A stretch of 64,000 nt of DNA, taken from Augochlora pura. Taxonomy: Eukaryota; Arthropoda; Insecta; Hymenoptera; Halictidae. Positions within the stretch are counted from its first letter, which is position 1, and each line of letters begins with the position of its first letter. Positions 34,901 to 41,101 of the stretch are shown here, one piece after another. Location of the stretch: NCBI RefSeq assembly GCF_028453695.1, contig NC_135781.1, positions 1,054,001 to 1,118,000 of the forward strand, given 5' to 3'. A program made the translations under genes and the position numbers. The notes beneath the pieces are model-generated. The model saw only the letters and a list, made by a program, of their open reading frames with translations. It searched no databases and was not told where the DNA came from.

Positions 34901-35191
34901 AGCGAAGCGCGTAAAAATATGCGGCGCCAGTGCCGCGGTAATTGTCGTGGATCCGTATCTGATCCCGTTGTTTTCTCTGTGTTGCAGGTCGTGCAAGCGG
35001 CGCTGGACAAGGCGATGGAGGGCAGGACGTGCATCACCATCGCGCACCGTCTGGCCACGATAAGGAACGCGGACGTGATCTGCGTGCTGGAGAAGGGCAC
35101 GGTCGCGGAGATGGGCACCCACGACGACCTGATAGCGGCGGACGGACTCTACGCACATCTGCACGCCCTCCAAGAAGCGGCGATGGAGTAG
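13893..35191 (+). CDS. ABC transporter subfamily B, P-glycoprotein/Mdr-like (spliced gene, incomplete in assembly)
   Basis: Full-transporter ABCB protein of the plasma-membrane multidrug type, expected to use ATP to export hydrophobic compounds, including toxins and insecticides in insects (family knowledge). Exons seen: 13893-13977, 14968-15161, 15457-15705, 18351-18764, 19289-19712, 23990-24193, 27911-28262, 28704-28931, 29539-30488, 34988-35191, all with GT...AG junctions and matching phases. They total about 1100 codons in the order N-tail, TMD1 (6 TM), NBD1, linker, TMD2 (6 TM), end of NBD2. NBD1 is intact: A-loop FQYP, Walker A GGSGCGKST, Q-loop GQEP, signature LSGGQ, Walker B ILLLDE, H-loop THR. 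About 190 residues of NBD2 are missing between 30488 and 34988, where an N gap lies. Family proteins are about 1250-1340 residues, which fits once the gap is filled. The paralog (Mdr49, Mdr65 or other) cannot be told from this sequence. Confidence 0.93.
14308..14465. mobile_element. piggyBac-like MITE, left part, with internal 28-bp tandem repeat
   Basis: TTAA at 14308-14311 is followed by CCCTTTGCCCTCGGACTCG, matching the left ends of the other elements in this window. A clear inverted right end is not found before the next repeat. About four copies of a 28-base AT-rich unit lie inside. A similar ATTCCACG-AAA-TACTAAATATAAA word occurs inside the element at 59513, so the repeats probably expanded from the element's own interior. 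Confidence 0.65.
14545..14875 (+). repeat. Dispersed diverged repeat, copy 2
   Basis: Homologous in segment order to 1440-1790: TCGTAGAATGATGA, AAATTTGACGCACCCTAGC, TTTGCAAAATTTTTTTT, GCTGCGATTTTTTTT, GTGACC. Same orientation, strongly diverged between anchors. It lies in the intron just upstream of the TM1 exon. Confidence 0.7.
14968..15161 (+). CDS. ABCB exon: TM1 and first extracellular loop
   Basis: Starts FRFATCGE and enters TM1 (LMLVFGGLIMGTLTGLCIPI). It continues with the TIQYGEFTTLLVD stretch at the outer end of TM1 and the large extracellular loop. NIT in the loop is a potential N-glycosylation site, as is usual for P-glycoproteins. The acceptor is AAATTCGTAG; the donor is CT|GTAAGT (phase 2), completed to Leu by the next exon. 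Confidence 0.93.
15245..15456 (+). repeat. 35-bp minisatellite supplying the next 3' splice site
   Basis: Five to six copies of a unit of about 35 bases, marked by TGATTCGAGTAATTTTTCG, with starts near 15292, 15326, 15362, 15397 and 15433 (periods 34-36). The final copy (GATTGGAGTAATTTTTGGTTTCAG, here given in two parts as GATTGGAGTAATTTTTGG and TTTCAG) runs straight into the exon at 15457, so its last bases serve as polypyrimidine tract and AG. Confidence 0.85.
15457..15705 (+). CDS. ABCB exon: TM2 and first intracellular coupling helix
   Basis: Begins GPNSTYEER, with a second potential glycosylation site (NST) at the end of the extracellular loop. TM2 follows (SVAFGVSSAALSCLQFVFAV), then the VRQMFLRAVLRQDMTWYD segment and NTSTNFASRITE, the intracellular loop that couples to the NBD in ABCB exporters. 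The donor GA|GTGAGT leaves a split Glu codon, completed by the next exon (TED-LDKM). Confidence 0.95.
16295..16590. repeat. Pyrimidine tract with poly-C and (TC)n around AAAGTCAATTTCTC
   Basis: Nearly pure pyrimidine for about 290 bases. A run of about 18 C (near 16433-16450) leads into (TC)n, then the non-repetitive word CTCAAAGTCAATTTCTCTC, then more (TC)n. The same word inside (TC)n occurs at 31879-31960 and 44985-45080, so the three tracts share ancestry and are not independent microsatellites. Confidence 0.85.
18147..18227. mobile_element. Very short piggyBac-like MITE, 81 bp, complete
   Basis: TTAA (18143-18146), CCCTTTGCGGTCG, an AT-rich core, then CGACCGCGAAGGG and TTAA (18228-18231). 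The ends are inverted over 13 bases with one mismatch. Internal words GACTCGTC and GGACTCGAG resemble the subterminal palindrome of the longer members. Confidence 0.85.
18288..18333 (+). repeat. 12-bp tandem repeat next to a 3' splice site
   Basis: Almost four copies of TAAAAATCGAAC end 17 bases before the exon at 18351. The repeat is T-poor on the + strand, so the acceptor's pyrimidine stretch (TGTTTTCTCTTTCCGCAG) is separate from it. Confidence 0.9.
18351..18764 (+). CDS. ABCB exon: TM3, TM4 and most of TM5
   Basis: Reads EDLDKMKDGIGEKLGVFTYL, the conserved intracellular helix, then TM3 and TM4 (two hydrophobic spans around the turn YGWKLT). A cytosolic helical stretch follows with EEVLGAIRTVVAFNGEQKE, the classic ABCB hallmark before the second coupling helix, and the start of TM5 (VMWFIIYISYAVAFW). 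The donor lies inside the Trp codon (TG|GTACGA) and the next exon supplies G. The codons read through after 18764 are intron. Confidence 0.96.
18765..19288. other. ABCB intron (524 bp)
   Basis: AT-rich intron with no clear element. A frame of the + strand stays open from 19038 into the following exon but is intronic: the homology starts only at YGVQLI after the CCATCAG acceptor. A short repeated word (ATGGACAATT) occurs near 19048 and 19111. Confidence 0.8.
19289..19712 (+). CDS. ABCB exon: TM6 and NBD1 with Walker A
   Basis: Begins YGVQLILDDRPKDEKEYTPA and TM6 (VLVIVFFGVLAGAQNMG). VARGSAAAIFQVLDR links to NBD1. NBD1 starts GEIEFKGVHFQYPARKDV, where the Tyr of FQYP is the A-loop aromatic residue that stacks on adenine. 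Walker A is GGSGCGKST (about residues 437-445 of the visible protein), followed by LQLIQRLYDPMKGQ. All expected ATP-binding residues are present. The donor CAG|GTGAGC is phase 0. Confidence 0.96.
21098..21213 (+). repeat. 115-bp dispersed repeat, copy A
   Basis: Shares with 40987-41101, 63003-63117 and (inverted) 45907-46016 the ordered words CCTTAG-TAAGG, AAAA-GACG-TTTC, a TATATA core, AAAC-GGGACGGT, TTAGGTAGCTTTC, GAATCCATCTGTT and GGTAGT-(A/G)CCAC. The core around TTTC-(A/G)TGATATATACGGAAA is close to an inverted repeat. No coding frame; class unknown. Confidence 0.75.
22236..22354. mobile_element. piggyBac-like MITE, 119 bp, complete, variant ends
   Basis: TTAA (22232-22235), CCCTTTCGGTACGAAC, an AT-rich core, then GTTCGTATCGAAAGGG and TTAA (22355-22358). 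The inverted ends match over about 15 bases and use CCCTTTCGG, not CCCTTTGCGG, so this is a subfamily shared with the left end at 53636. Confidence 0.85.
22376..22640. mobile_element. Foldback element related to the one at 5048
   Basis: The two halves are inverted copies: TTTGCGAAAAT(G)TTCT, CGAGTTATTAA-GAA and AAACGCTG(A/G)CCAATG on the left recur inverted on the right, around a loop near 22490-22510. The word GAGTTATTAA-GAA is shared with the 5048 element. The right side ends with AGGACACCCC, a degraded GGACACCCTG. The left terminus is degraded, so boundaries are approximate. Confidence 0.7.
23141..23189. repeat. (TC)n microsatellite
   Basis: About 24 uninterrupted TC units inside the ABCB intron. 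Confidence 0.95.
23540..23870 (+). repeat. AT-rich minisatellite upstream of the NBD1 Q-loop exon
   Basis: About eleven imperfect copies of a unit of 26-30 bases built on TTTTTCTAGATTGAAATAAA. The array ends about 120 bases before the acceptor at 23989. Confidence 0.85.
23990..24193 (+). CDS. ABCB exon: NBD1 Q-loop region
   Basis: Continues NBD1 as VLLDGVEISKLNVQWLRSHI, then the Q-loop GVVGQEPVLFDTTIRENI, where the Gln senses the gamma-phosphate and contacts the coupling helices. The helical subdomain follows (EEEMIKAAKEANAHDFISKL). The acceptor is CACGTATAG and the donor GAG|GTGAGT; both sides are phase 0. The frame that continues past 24193 is intron. Confidence 0.96.
24428..24475. repeat. 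(TC)n microsatellite
   Basis: More than 20 TC units with one CC interruption, inside the ABCB intron. Confidence 0.9.
26499..26728. mobile_element. piggyBac-like MITE, about 230 bp
   Basis: TTAA (26495-26498) then CCCTTTGCACTC. The right end is GAGTGCAAAGGGG followed by TTGA, a one-base change from TTAA. The interior is AT-rich and non-coding. Confidence 0.8.
27157..27290 (+). repeat. Tandem duplication, 69-bp unit
   Basis: Two diverged copies beginning GCGGCTATTC at 27157 and 27226, each continuing through a TATATT-GGTATA segment. It is a local duplication with no coding support. Confidence 0.7.
27460..27900 (+). repeat. Degenerate tandem repeat field ending at a 3' splice site
   Basis: Several diverged copies built from words such as TTTTAGTCGACACTAAAAGG, GTCACTAATTT and ATAAGAAAAATA(T/C), with a spacing of roughly 100-130 bases. 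The last copy supplies the AT-rich DNA directly before the acceptor TTTGCTACAG at 27901-27910. Confidence 0.6.
27911..28262 (+). CDS. ABCB exon: NBD1 signature, Walker B and H-loop
   Basis: GYDSPVGERGSQ leads to the ABC signature LSGGQKQRIAIARAL, Walker B PAILLLDEATSALD (with the catalytic Glu and D-loop), and the H-loop TIVVTHRLSTI. It ends in GTHEELLALGQHYYGLVSAD and the start of the linker. All catalytic residues of NBD1 are intact. The donor follows one base of a Gly/Ala-type codon (AG|GTACTT, phase 1); the next exon makes it Ala. Confidence 0.96.
28263..28703. other. ABCB intron (441 bp)
   Basis: AT-rich intron without an identifiable repeat or element. The acceptor before 28704 is TTTCTGTTTAAATCAG. 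Confidence 0.8.
28704..28931 (+). CDS. ABCB exon: linker and start of TM7
   Basis: Ala/Lys/Thr-rich linker (AKATASAAKTVTAAIPK), then the basic and serine-rich stretch PPLKRQFSTLSMHSHRLSL, which carries several candidate basophilic-kinase sites (RQFS, HRLS). In P-glycoproteins the linker is the phosphorylated segment, so regulation there is plausible but inferred. MMRIFGLNKPEWFFNMIG is the conserved lead-in to TM7. The donor G|GTCAGT splits a Gly codon. Confidence 0.93.
28932..29538. other. ABCB intron (607 bp) with a piggyBac-like MITE
   Basis: A short frame stays open past the donor but is intronic. A MITE lies at 29298-29457, ending 81 bases before the next exon. Confidence 0.8.
29298..29457. 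mobile_element. piggyBac-like MITE, 160 bp
   Basis: TTAA (29294-29297) then CCCTTTGCGGACGACG. The right end is TCCGCAAAGAG then TTAA (29458-29461). The ends are inverted over about 12 bases with one mismatch. Inside the intron before the TMD2 exon. Confidence 0.8.
29539..30488 (+). CDS. ABCB exon: entire TMD2
   Basis: Unusually long exon (950 bp, about 317 codons) holding the rest of TM7 (CFAAAVVGASFPAFAVLFGE), TM8 (AVNFAILFLIVGIVTGVG), the coupling segment QEMGWYDEDTNSVGALCARL, TM9-TM10 (ALSTLVLGIGLSMYYTWKMT and on), the hallmark EAISNIRTVASLGKEEAFL, TM11 (SCGQTTPFFGYALSLYYGG) and TM12 (EALIFGSWMLGQALAFAPN). KISAGRIFQLLDRVPEIAS links to NBD2. It ends DSEDKDLDW at donor TGG|GTGAGT, phase 0. 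The frame after 30488 is intron. Confidence 0.96.
31340..31406. repeat. (ATT)n microsatellite
   Basis: About 22 perfect ATT units, preceded by degenerate TTATTAGTAG copies. Reverse-strand frames give poly-Ile or poly-Asn and are artefacts. Confidence 0.95.
31779..31878. other. Assembly gap, exactly 100 N
   Basis: A run of exactly 100 N is the usual placeholder for a gap of unknown size. It is bordered on the right by a long (TC)n tract. True missing length is unknown and probably includes ABCB coding sequence. Confidence 0.97.
31879..31960. repeat. (TC)n with the AAAGTCAATTTCTC interruption
   Basis: More than 20 TC units running out of the gap, then CTCAAAGTCAATTTCTCTCG, then further CT-rich sequence. 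Same composite as at 16451-16500 and 44985-45080. Confidence 0.9.
33363..33476 (+). repeat. Tandem duplication, 57-bp unit
   Basis: Two copies beginning AATATTTTAGGAACGCGC at 33363 and 33420, each followed by GCGTTTTAG and an ATTTTTATAT segment. It lies within the intron that contains the gap. Confidence 0.85.
34740..34866 (+). repeat. 14-15 bp tandem repeat with an inverted start, upstream of the last exon
   Basis: About seven copies of AAGAATTAAAATCG. The left edge (TTCGATTTTAATTCTTTGA) is the inverse of the unit, so the array begins with a potential hairpin. It ends about 120 bases before the exon at 34988. Confidence 0.9.
34988..35191 (+). CDS. ABCB last exon: end of NBD2 and stop
   Basis: VVQAALDKAMEGRTCITI leads to the H-loop AHRLATIRNADVI, then VLEKGTVAEMGTHDDLIA and the C-terminus YAHLHALQEAAME, stop TAG at 35189-35191. 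The acceptor is TTTTCTCTGTGTTGCAG, phase 0. VVQ-ALDKA normally sits right after the NBD2 D-loop (DTESEK-type), which confirms that the preceding part of NBD2 is absent, not that the domain order has changed. Confidence 0.96.
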   Translation, partial: VVQAALDKAMEGRTCITIAHRLATIRNADVICVLEKGTVAEMGTHDDLIAADGLYAHLHALQEAAME

Positions 35192-35935
35192 AACCGCGGC
35201 CGCGGACGGCCGTCGCGGACTGTCCTCGAGACTTTTCCGGGGACACGTTACTCGAGCCTAGGCTCTCTCGCCCGAACGAGAAGGGCCACGCCGAGCTGCC
35301 GAGCAACAAACGGAACATTGCGACCGAGAAAAGAGTAGAAAAATTGCGCGGACCCTTCGAGCCCTTGGATACCTCGAACTTTGCAGAATGAGAAAGTCGA
35401 GCGCGAAGGAGGGTGGAGCTCTTCCCGTAAATTCGTATTTTCCCCTAAATGGCCCTCACTTAGATTATTCGCCCGTCTCAGAGAATTTTGCTATAGTCGA
35501 ACCAAGAAATAGATACAGGATATTCAAAGAAGCATTCGATGTTTATATGGTGTAATATAGGACTTTCTGTGCTGAGCAGAGAAGTTTAGCAAATTGGAGT
35601 TGAAAGGGTAGCAGTTTTTAATATAGGTTAGGTTTTTGAGATTTGCGTTAGGTTTGCTAGAAAATTTTGTTTGTTAATGACATTTTGAGTTTTAATACCT
35701 AGAATATTTATTTGAGAGAAAATTGTATTTGACAGAAATGGTATTTAGGCAAAATTGTATTGGACAAAAATGCTATTTAGAAATTGCTATCATATTGGCA
35801 AGTTTTAAGTAATAATAGCAATTATATTGTGCGATGAATATATTGTATTCCCAATAATTCCAACTGCGATAAAGACGGCCCAACAAAGGGTTGACTCTAC
35901 AATAGCGTTCAAATAAACCATATAAATATCGAAAG
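35192..35935 (+). other. Probable 3' UTR of the ABCB gene
   Basis: GC-rich just after the stop, then AT-rich. A canonical AATAAA at 35912-35917 is a possible polyadenylation signal. Transcript evidence is not available, so the end is a guess. The frame that continues over the stop in another phase is not coding. Confidence 0.45.
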
Positions 35936-37050
35936 CGCTTTTTAGAACATTCTGTACAAAGCTATCTACCCCCATTGTTTTCGCCCACCACCGGACTACG
36001 CGCGCGCGAGCCGCCGCTTCCCTCTCCGCCCCTATCGGAGCACCGCTTCGAAACCGGAAACTGTCGGCTCTCGTCTGGCCATCGAAGCCGCGAGTCCTGC
36101 CGTCGATACGTCGGGATCGTTATCCGCGCCCGATCGGCAATTTCGCCGGGCCATTACGCCGCGGCCCCCCTTGTTCCGGAAGAGAAAAACGCGTCGTTTT
36201 CTGCAACGCCGCCGACACGGCCACCACCACCACCAGCCCCCGCGAATGATTTTTACGCCGCCCCTCGTCCATGCGATTTTGCAGAGCGAATCGAGACCGG
36301 CTCGATTCGGTTTCGAGCGGACGCCTCGCCGATCCTCTGGAAAATATTCGAGCGACCGGGAAGCTCTGGTAATAATGATAGAACGCGTTTAGCTGGTTTT
36401 TGACACCCCGGCGTGTGACGTCATCGACGTGATTCGACGAGCTTTCGATTCAACTGTTCGAAGCCGGAAAAAAGAACATTTTCGCGACTAGAAATTCGGA
36501 AAATATCGCAATTCCAAATATCACCAACTCCACGCGGATTACTTGACTTCGATAATTATAATCGATAGTATATACCATTCTATTCAATCATAAAATAACA
36601 TCCTATTTTTATCAGATTTCTAATCGACAACTATCAAAGGGATGCTCTTTGCGCTCGAAGCTACTCAAATTTTGCGGCCAATTGATCTCTGTTCGTTTAC
36701 GCAGTTTCATAAGTGCCTCGCTTTGCTGCAAAGAAAAACACGTATACGAGTACATGCAAAGTGTACACGAGTACGTACAAACGTGTAAAGAGTACGCGAG
36801 AAACATGTATTCGAGAGAAGGTGTCGCTGAGAGAAGACGTCGTCATCGCGCCCAACAATCCGCCTGGTATCATTGAGACAGCTCGATGCTCTCTGGCTCG
36901 AGTAGAACGCCGCGAAAATCTCCATTCACGAAAGATCAATTGATGCGTCGAGCGGGCTCGAATCCCGCCCCAGACACCACGTTCCATATCTCGAACGGAC
37001 GAGGGCCCTCGAGGGCCGCGCAAAAGTAACGCGCTCGGGGGATGGAAACG
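35936..37050. other. Gene-free DNA
   Basis: CpG-rich block at about 35980-36430 followed by mixed DNA. Overlapping frames of up to 142 codons on both strands show no domain. A GCGGG-CTCGAAT-CCCGC stem-loop near 36956-36972 looks like a tRNA T-arm but stands alone. Confidence 0.5.
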
Positions 37051-37054
37051 TTAA

Positions 37055-37502
37055 CCCCTTGCAGTAGGATTCCTTTTTACGTTACGTTGATTAGCCCTTA
37101 TTTGTCCCTAATACTGTCCTTAATAAGACCAGATAATTTTCGGTTTTTATATTCTCTTTTAACAGAAAAATTCAATTTTATTTCAGTTTAGAAAAAAATC
37201 TGAAGCGTCAATTAAAAATTGTTATATAGTTAACAAAATATCGTCGGCGTTATTAAATACCCTTCTGTTAAACGAATAACAGTTTTGCGAGTCACGAGGC
37301 TCAACATAGCAAATTATACCGAGTACTATACTGCAGCTGGTCAAAATAAAAATAAATAAAAATAAATTCTTGGATCTAAGCTTAAAATGGCTTCGAAGGT
37401 TTAATAATATTCGTATTTACTAAATCTTGCATAAAATCTTCACCACGGCTCTAACTCATTATTATACATAGTATACTGCACGACATAGTGTACTGCAGAG
37501 GG
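37055..37502. mobile_element. piggyBac-like element, about 450 bp
   Basis: TTAA (37051-37054) then CCCCTTGCAGTAGG; right end ACTGCAGAGGG then TTAA (37503-37506). It carries the internal block TTATTTGTCCCTAATACTGT and CTTAATAAGACC, also recognisable in diverged form at 44250-44290 and 49815-49850 and inverted near 59690-59720, so these form a CCCCTTGC subfamily. Confidence 0.75.
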
Positions 37503-37506
37503 TTAA

Positions 37507-37884
37507 TCGGCGCGCGGGCCTCGGAAACGCGAGAAACGAAAGTCGACAGGTGTCTTCGTAAGCCACCGCGTTCTTCGAACAGGAAAGAGCATCCCCTTGA
37601 CGTGTTCTTTTCGGCCGGCGTCTACCGGTGTAACGACGTCCCATGAAACATGTATGAGAGAAGACCGACACCCTGCTAGCTTCTCCCAGCCACCCTCCGC
37701 CGTTCGACTTTTTTGCGCGAGCCTCCGGCAGCCTCGTGAAACACATAACGAATTCGAGTGTGTCCGTCGGCCGGGGTCGTAAATCCTTCTCTCGCTCGTG
37801 CCTTAACGACGTGCGTGTGCTTCGTGAATCTGGGGAAAGGGGGTGAAGGGGGCGGAGCGATTAGAGCAGGAAAAGGGGACGATT
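37507..37884. other. Gene-free DNA between two piggyBac-like elements
   Basis: CpG-rich to about 37760. Overlapping frames on both strands, none recognisable. Confidence 0.5.
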
Positions 37885-37888
37885 TTAA

Positions 37889-38109
37889 CCCCTTGCGGTA
37901 CCAGCCGTTATCTTCTTCGCAGTTGCGGCGATTAAATGTTTATCGATTGCTTAACGATTTCATGGGGGAGAGAAGTATATTAGTGTTTATAGCGTGGCTT
38001 CAGGATGTTTATAGCTATATACTTTCATTAAAGAGAACGGAATAACATTCATACTTAACAGGTTATTATTAGACAACATTATCGCGAGTCGTTGGAGTAC
38101 GTCAAGGGG
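37889..38109. mobile_element. piggyBac-like MITE, 221 bp
   Basis: TTAA (37885-37888) then CCCCTTGCGGTACC; right end GGAGTACGTCAAGGGG then TTAA (38110-38113). Inverted ends are imperfect. Confidence 0.75.
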
Positions 38110-38113
38110 TTAA

Positions 38114-38788
38114 TAGGGGTGGTTGAAGTATAGTTTGATAGATGGAGGAATGATGTGCCTTAGGAACAAGTACAGAGACAAGGTTGGGATCCTAGAACAA
38201 GGGGGTGCTAGATAGGGAGGGGAGGGTGATAGGAGAAGGGGGTGGAAGAGTTGAACGACGAGCGGATTGCGAGCCAATGTGGAGAACCGAGAATCTATGA
38301 TTGATGACTTGGGGAGCGGTGTGTATACTCCTTTAAAAAAGTATTGGGACCCTCGCGGAAGAGTGAACAAATTTTTTGGGAGTCGATAGGATATTGCATA
38401 ATTAATGAATGAAAAAAGAATGCAAAGGGAGAAAGCGATTGATACGAGAGAAGGGTTGGTAATATTGTAAACGGTCCGCAAATCTCGGGAAAAGTATTAG
38501 AGCGTCAGCGTGATTGGCGAATATAAAACTGTATCTAGATAAGAAAGAAAGAGGTGGCGGAAAGATTGTAACGCGACATAAAAGATGGCGATTCCAGGTG
38601 CGAGAACGGTAGTGCCGACTACTATAGTAATCGTTCGTCGATTACTCCGCTGCCCCGATTATAACACTAAACCTACCGAGGCCTGAAAGCAACTAAACTT
38701 AACAAAAACAACTTGACATATGAATCACAAGAATCATACAATTTACGAAAATTTTTCACAATTCTTACAACAATGTGTGCCTCGATTT
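38114..38788. other. Gene-free DNA
   Basis: Purine-rich on the + strand around 38140-38480. No recognisable frame on either strand. Confidence 0.5.
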
Positions 38789-38792
38789 TTAA

Positions 38793-38997
38793 ACCCTTGC
38801 ACTATAACAACGAGTCAGACTCGTGACGATCGTTTCGTACATAATTTAATAAATATAACTGCCAGAAACAAAATTTGAATCTTCTATCGTCAATATTTGA
38901 AAATAGAAATAAATAAAAATCCTGTCGCTCCACCAAGAAAATTATTAAGAACTAAAAAATATCGACGAAGTTTTGAGAGAGATCGTAGTGCAAGGGG
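38793..38997. mobile_element. piggyBac-like MITE with a subterminal palindrome
   Basis: Left end TTTAAACCCTTGCACTATAA; right end TAGTGCAAGGGG then TTAA (38998-39001). Just inside the left end is AACGAGTCAGACTCGTGA (38809-38826), a near-perfect palindrome similar to that of the 44-bp arrays. The interior is AT-rich. Confidence 0.8.
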
Positions 38998-39362
38998 TTA
39001 AGGAAGCAGAGCTTCACGACTTCAACAATCATAAAATAAAATAAAGGTGAGATTGGCGATGGTGGGTTCAGTGTTAACAATTACGTGCCTAATGAACAAG
39101 AACGCGGGAGAGGGAGAGATTCGAGGAGGAGCCGGAAGCTGCAGGATGAGCCGCGGAACGTGCTCCCGCCGGGAGATCGAGCGTACGGTTATGCCTCGCT
39201 GTAGCAAGCGGCTGAGCTTTCTCATTGTAAGCATTTTTATCCACACCGTTTTAATGCGCATCCAATCTTTGGTTGATCTCAAGAGTGAATCGACGATCAG
39301 AAAAGAACAGTTTCCTAGCTGCCTCTGTATTACTCAGCTGTTTGCTTCGGTGTATATTAGGT

Positions 39363-39430
39363 TGGAAACTATGAAACGGGCGCTGAAGGTGGGCACAGCC
39401 TATACACCAACGCCCGTTTCATAGTTTCCA
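39363..39430. repeat. Perfect 20-bp inverted repeat (hairpin)
   Basis: TGGAAACTATGAAACGGGCG at 39363-39382 is matched exactly by its inverse CGCCCGTTTCATAGTTTCCA at 39411-39430, around a 28-base loop. The flank TATTAGGT before the left arm resembles mariner-type ends, so this may be a collapsed element. There is no coding frame of its own. Confidence 0.9.
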
Positions 39431-39449
39431 GCGTAATAGTTTCGACCAC

Positions 39450-40630
39450 TTGCAAAGGCGAGGCATTGGCGTAGCTCGAAACGAAGTGAATTTTGGGGGA
39501 GCGGCTTCCGGGGCCGACAATCGCGACAGATTCTTTCCCCGAACTTGTGCCTTCACTTGGTATATACTTAGCGGTAAGGTCACCGTGTCCTCGAGGCGTC
39601 AGCTTCAGCGACAGCGCACGACGAACCTGCTTGGCGATTCGCGCACCGCGAACGACACCTCGCGCGACGAGTCGAAACGAGCCTTTCGAAAAGTCGCCGC
39701 ATTTCGAAATTCGTCGCCGCGACTCGCCCCCTGTACTTAACCGCCTCGGGACACATAGTCGAGACAATTAGTGCTTTTTATTCGGCGACGACAATACGAA
39801 CGTAGCGACGTAGACGCGTCCCTCGATCCAGAGCGTTCGGTAGCGTTTTACCAGGTCGAGTAGAGTCGAAGAGTGCCGAGCAGTCGACTCGTCGGCCCGA
39901 CTTTTCTGCGTACTTACCGCGACCACCCACTGCGAATCAGAAACAAACGGAGAACGAACAAATACGATCGGCGGGTTTCGATTTTCCGAACGGTCGCCCC
40001 CGCGGATTCTCAGCGTTTCTGCCGGCGATTCGGCTCTCCCGGCGCGGCCTCGCTCGCTCGAGCGAATCGCCTCGGGCCCGGTACACGCCCGTCTGGACCG
40101 CTGATCGTCGGCGAATCGGAATTCGAATCGCGCGAGACCAACGGAGAGGGCGATAACGGAGCGAAACACGGGGCGCGGGTTACTTTCTTCTTCTTCTTAT
40201 TCTTCATTTTATCTCCTTTTTATTTTACTTTTTTTAGTCTAGCGGTAAAACGGATTTTCGAGAATCGTTACTTAAGGCTATAAGGCTGCGGCCAGCGTAA
40301 CTTAAGGACAGAGATCTTAACCAATCGATTTTAGGGGTCCCGCGAGGGCGCGCGACGCGACAAAAACAGGCATCGACATCGCGAACGCGCGTTTCGATTC
40401 TTCTCGTTTCTCGTTTCCTTTTCTGTCTTTTATTTCTTTTTTTTTTGTTCTCTTCTTCATATATCCGCAAGCGTGTCACACAGTTGTAATTGTACAAGCG
40501 ATACTAGACAGTATGACGACAAAGAGGAAGTATTAACTATTTTTCTTTTTTTTTTTTTCTTGTTGCGAGAGGGAGAGACCGAGCAGACCGTACTGCTGTC
40601 ATATACAAAATAAATGGAAACATAGTGGAG
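39450..40630 (+). other. Possible non-coding transcript or UTR, weak
   Basis: CpG-rich first half, then T-rich sequence, then AATAAA at 40609-40614 followed by an A-rich run, which resembles the end of a + strand transcript. On the - strand a strong donor-like GTAAGTA sits at about 39915-39921, preceded by a 134-codon frame with no recognisable domain. Neither strand has enough evidence to call a gene. Confidence 0.2.
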
Positions 40631-40986
40631 AAAAAAAAACAAGACTGAGTATTTTTGCGACTCCCAGAGTTGCGTCACCCCCACCACACCCTCTCTGTTA
40701 CCCGAAAAATTGCGGAACCCACGCGTCCCGTCCATCTGTTCCCCTACGCCCCATATTTCCTCCGTGACGCGAGGCTTAGCCGCAGCGCCCTGCGCTATTT
40801 GTTTCGCGGAATGGTAAGTAAACTATTATTTTTACCGTCGAACTCGCGCGGTTTTAATGTCACACCATTTCTTTCAGGTCAGCGTTTTGGCTTTTTACTT
40901 CTTGAAGTGTAAACTGGCGATTTTGTATTGATTTTTGACGGGAAATGTTGACAGGACACGTCGGTAAGGCTGTTCTAGCGGTTCTT

Positions 40987-41101
40987 GCCTTAGGTAAGGC
41001 TAAAACGACGATTTCACAATATATATCGAAACTGGGACGGTCTTAGGTAGCTTTCGGGAAAGGAATCCATCTGTTGGTGAATATTGGAGGTAGTTGCCAC
41101 A
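40987..41101 (+). repeat. 115-bp dispersed repeat, copy B
   Basis: GCCTTAGGTAAGG, AAAACGACGATTTC, a TATATA core, GAAACTGGGACGGTCTTAGG, TAGCTTTCGGGA, GGAATCCATCTGTT and GTAGTTGCCAC. Very close to copy D at 63003. Confidence 0.85.

Larger units (their letters stand above)
30489..34987. other. ABCB intron(s) where the main NBD2 exon(s) should lie; contains an N gap
   Basis: Nothing between these points translates to the NBD2 A-loop, Walker A, Q-loop, LSGGQ or Walker B on the + strand. The interval holds CpG-rich DNA (30690-31160), poly-C/CCCCT (31179-31212), (ATT)n (31340-31406), a 100-N gap (31779-31878), (TC)n (31879-31960), a 57-bp tandem duplication (33363-33476) and a 14-bp repeat before the last exon. 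The missing exon(s) most likely fall in the gap. Confidence 0.75.

Noticed and set aside
30489..34987. ABCB as a pseudogene or natural half-transporter
   Set aside because: All placed exons are open with intact splice sites and catalytic residues, and the last exon keeps a normal NBD2 end; the N gap is a simpler explanation for the missing part.
36940..36985. tRNA gene suggested by a T-arm-like GCGGG-CTCGAAT-CCCGC
   Set aside because: No pairing acceptor, D-arm or anticodon arm upstream, and the T-loop starts with C, not T.
39369..40169. Two adjacent - strand frames (132 and 133 codons) as exons of a gene
   Set aside because: No domain, Arg-rich composition typical of GC-rich non-coding DNA, and one end falls in the perfect hairpin at 39363-39430.
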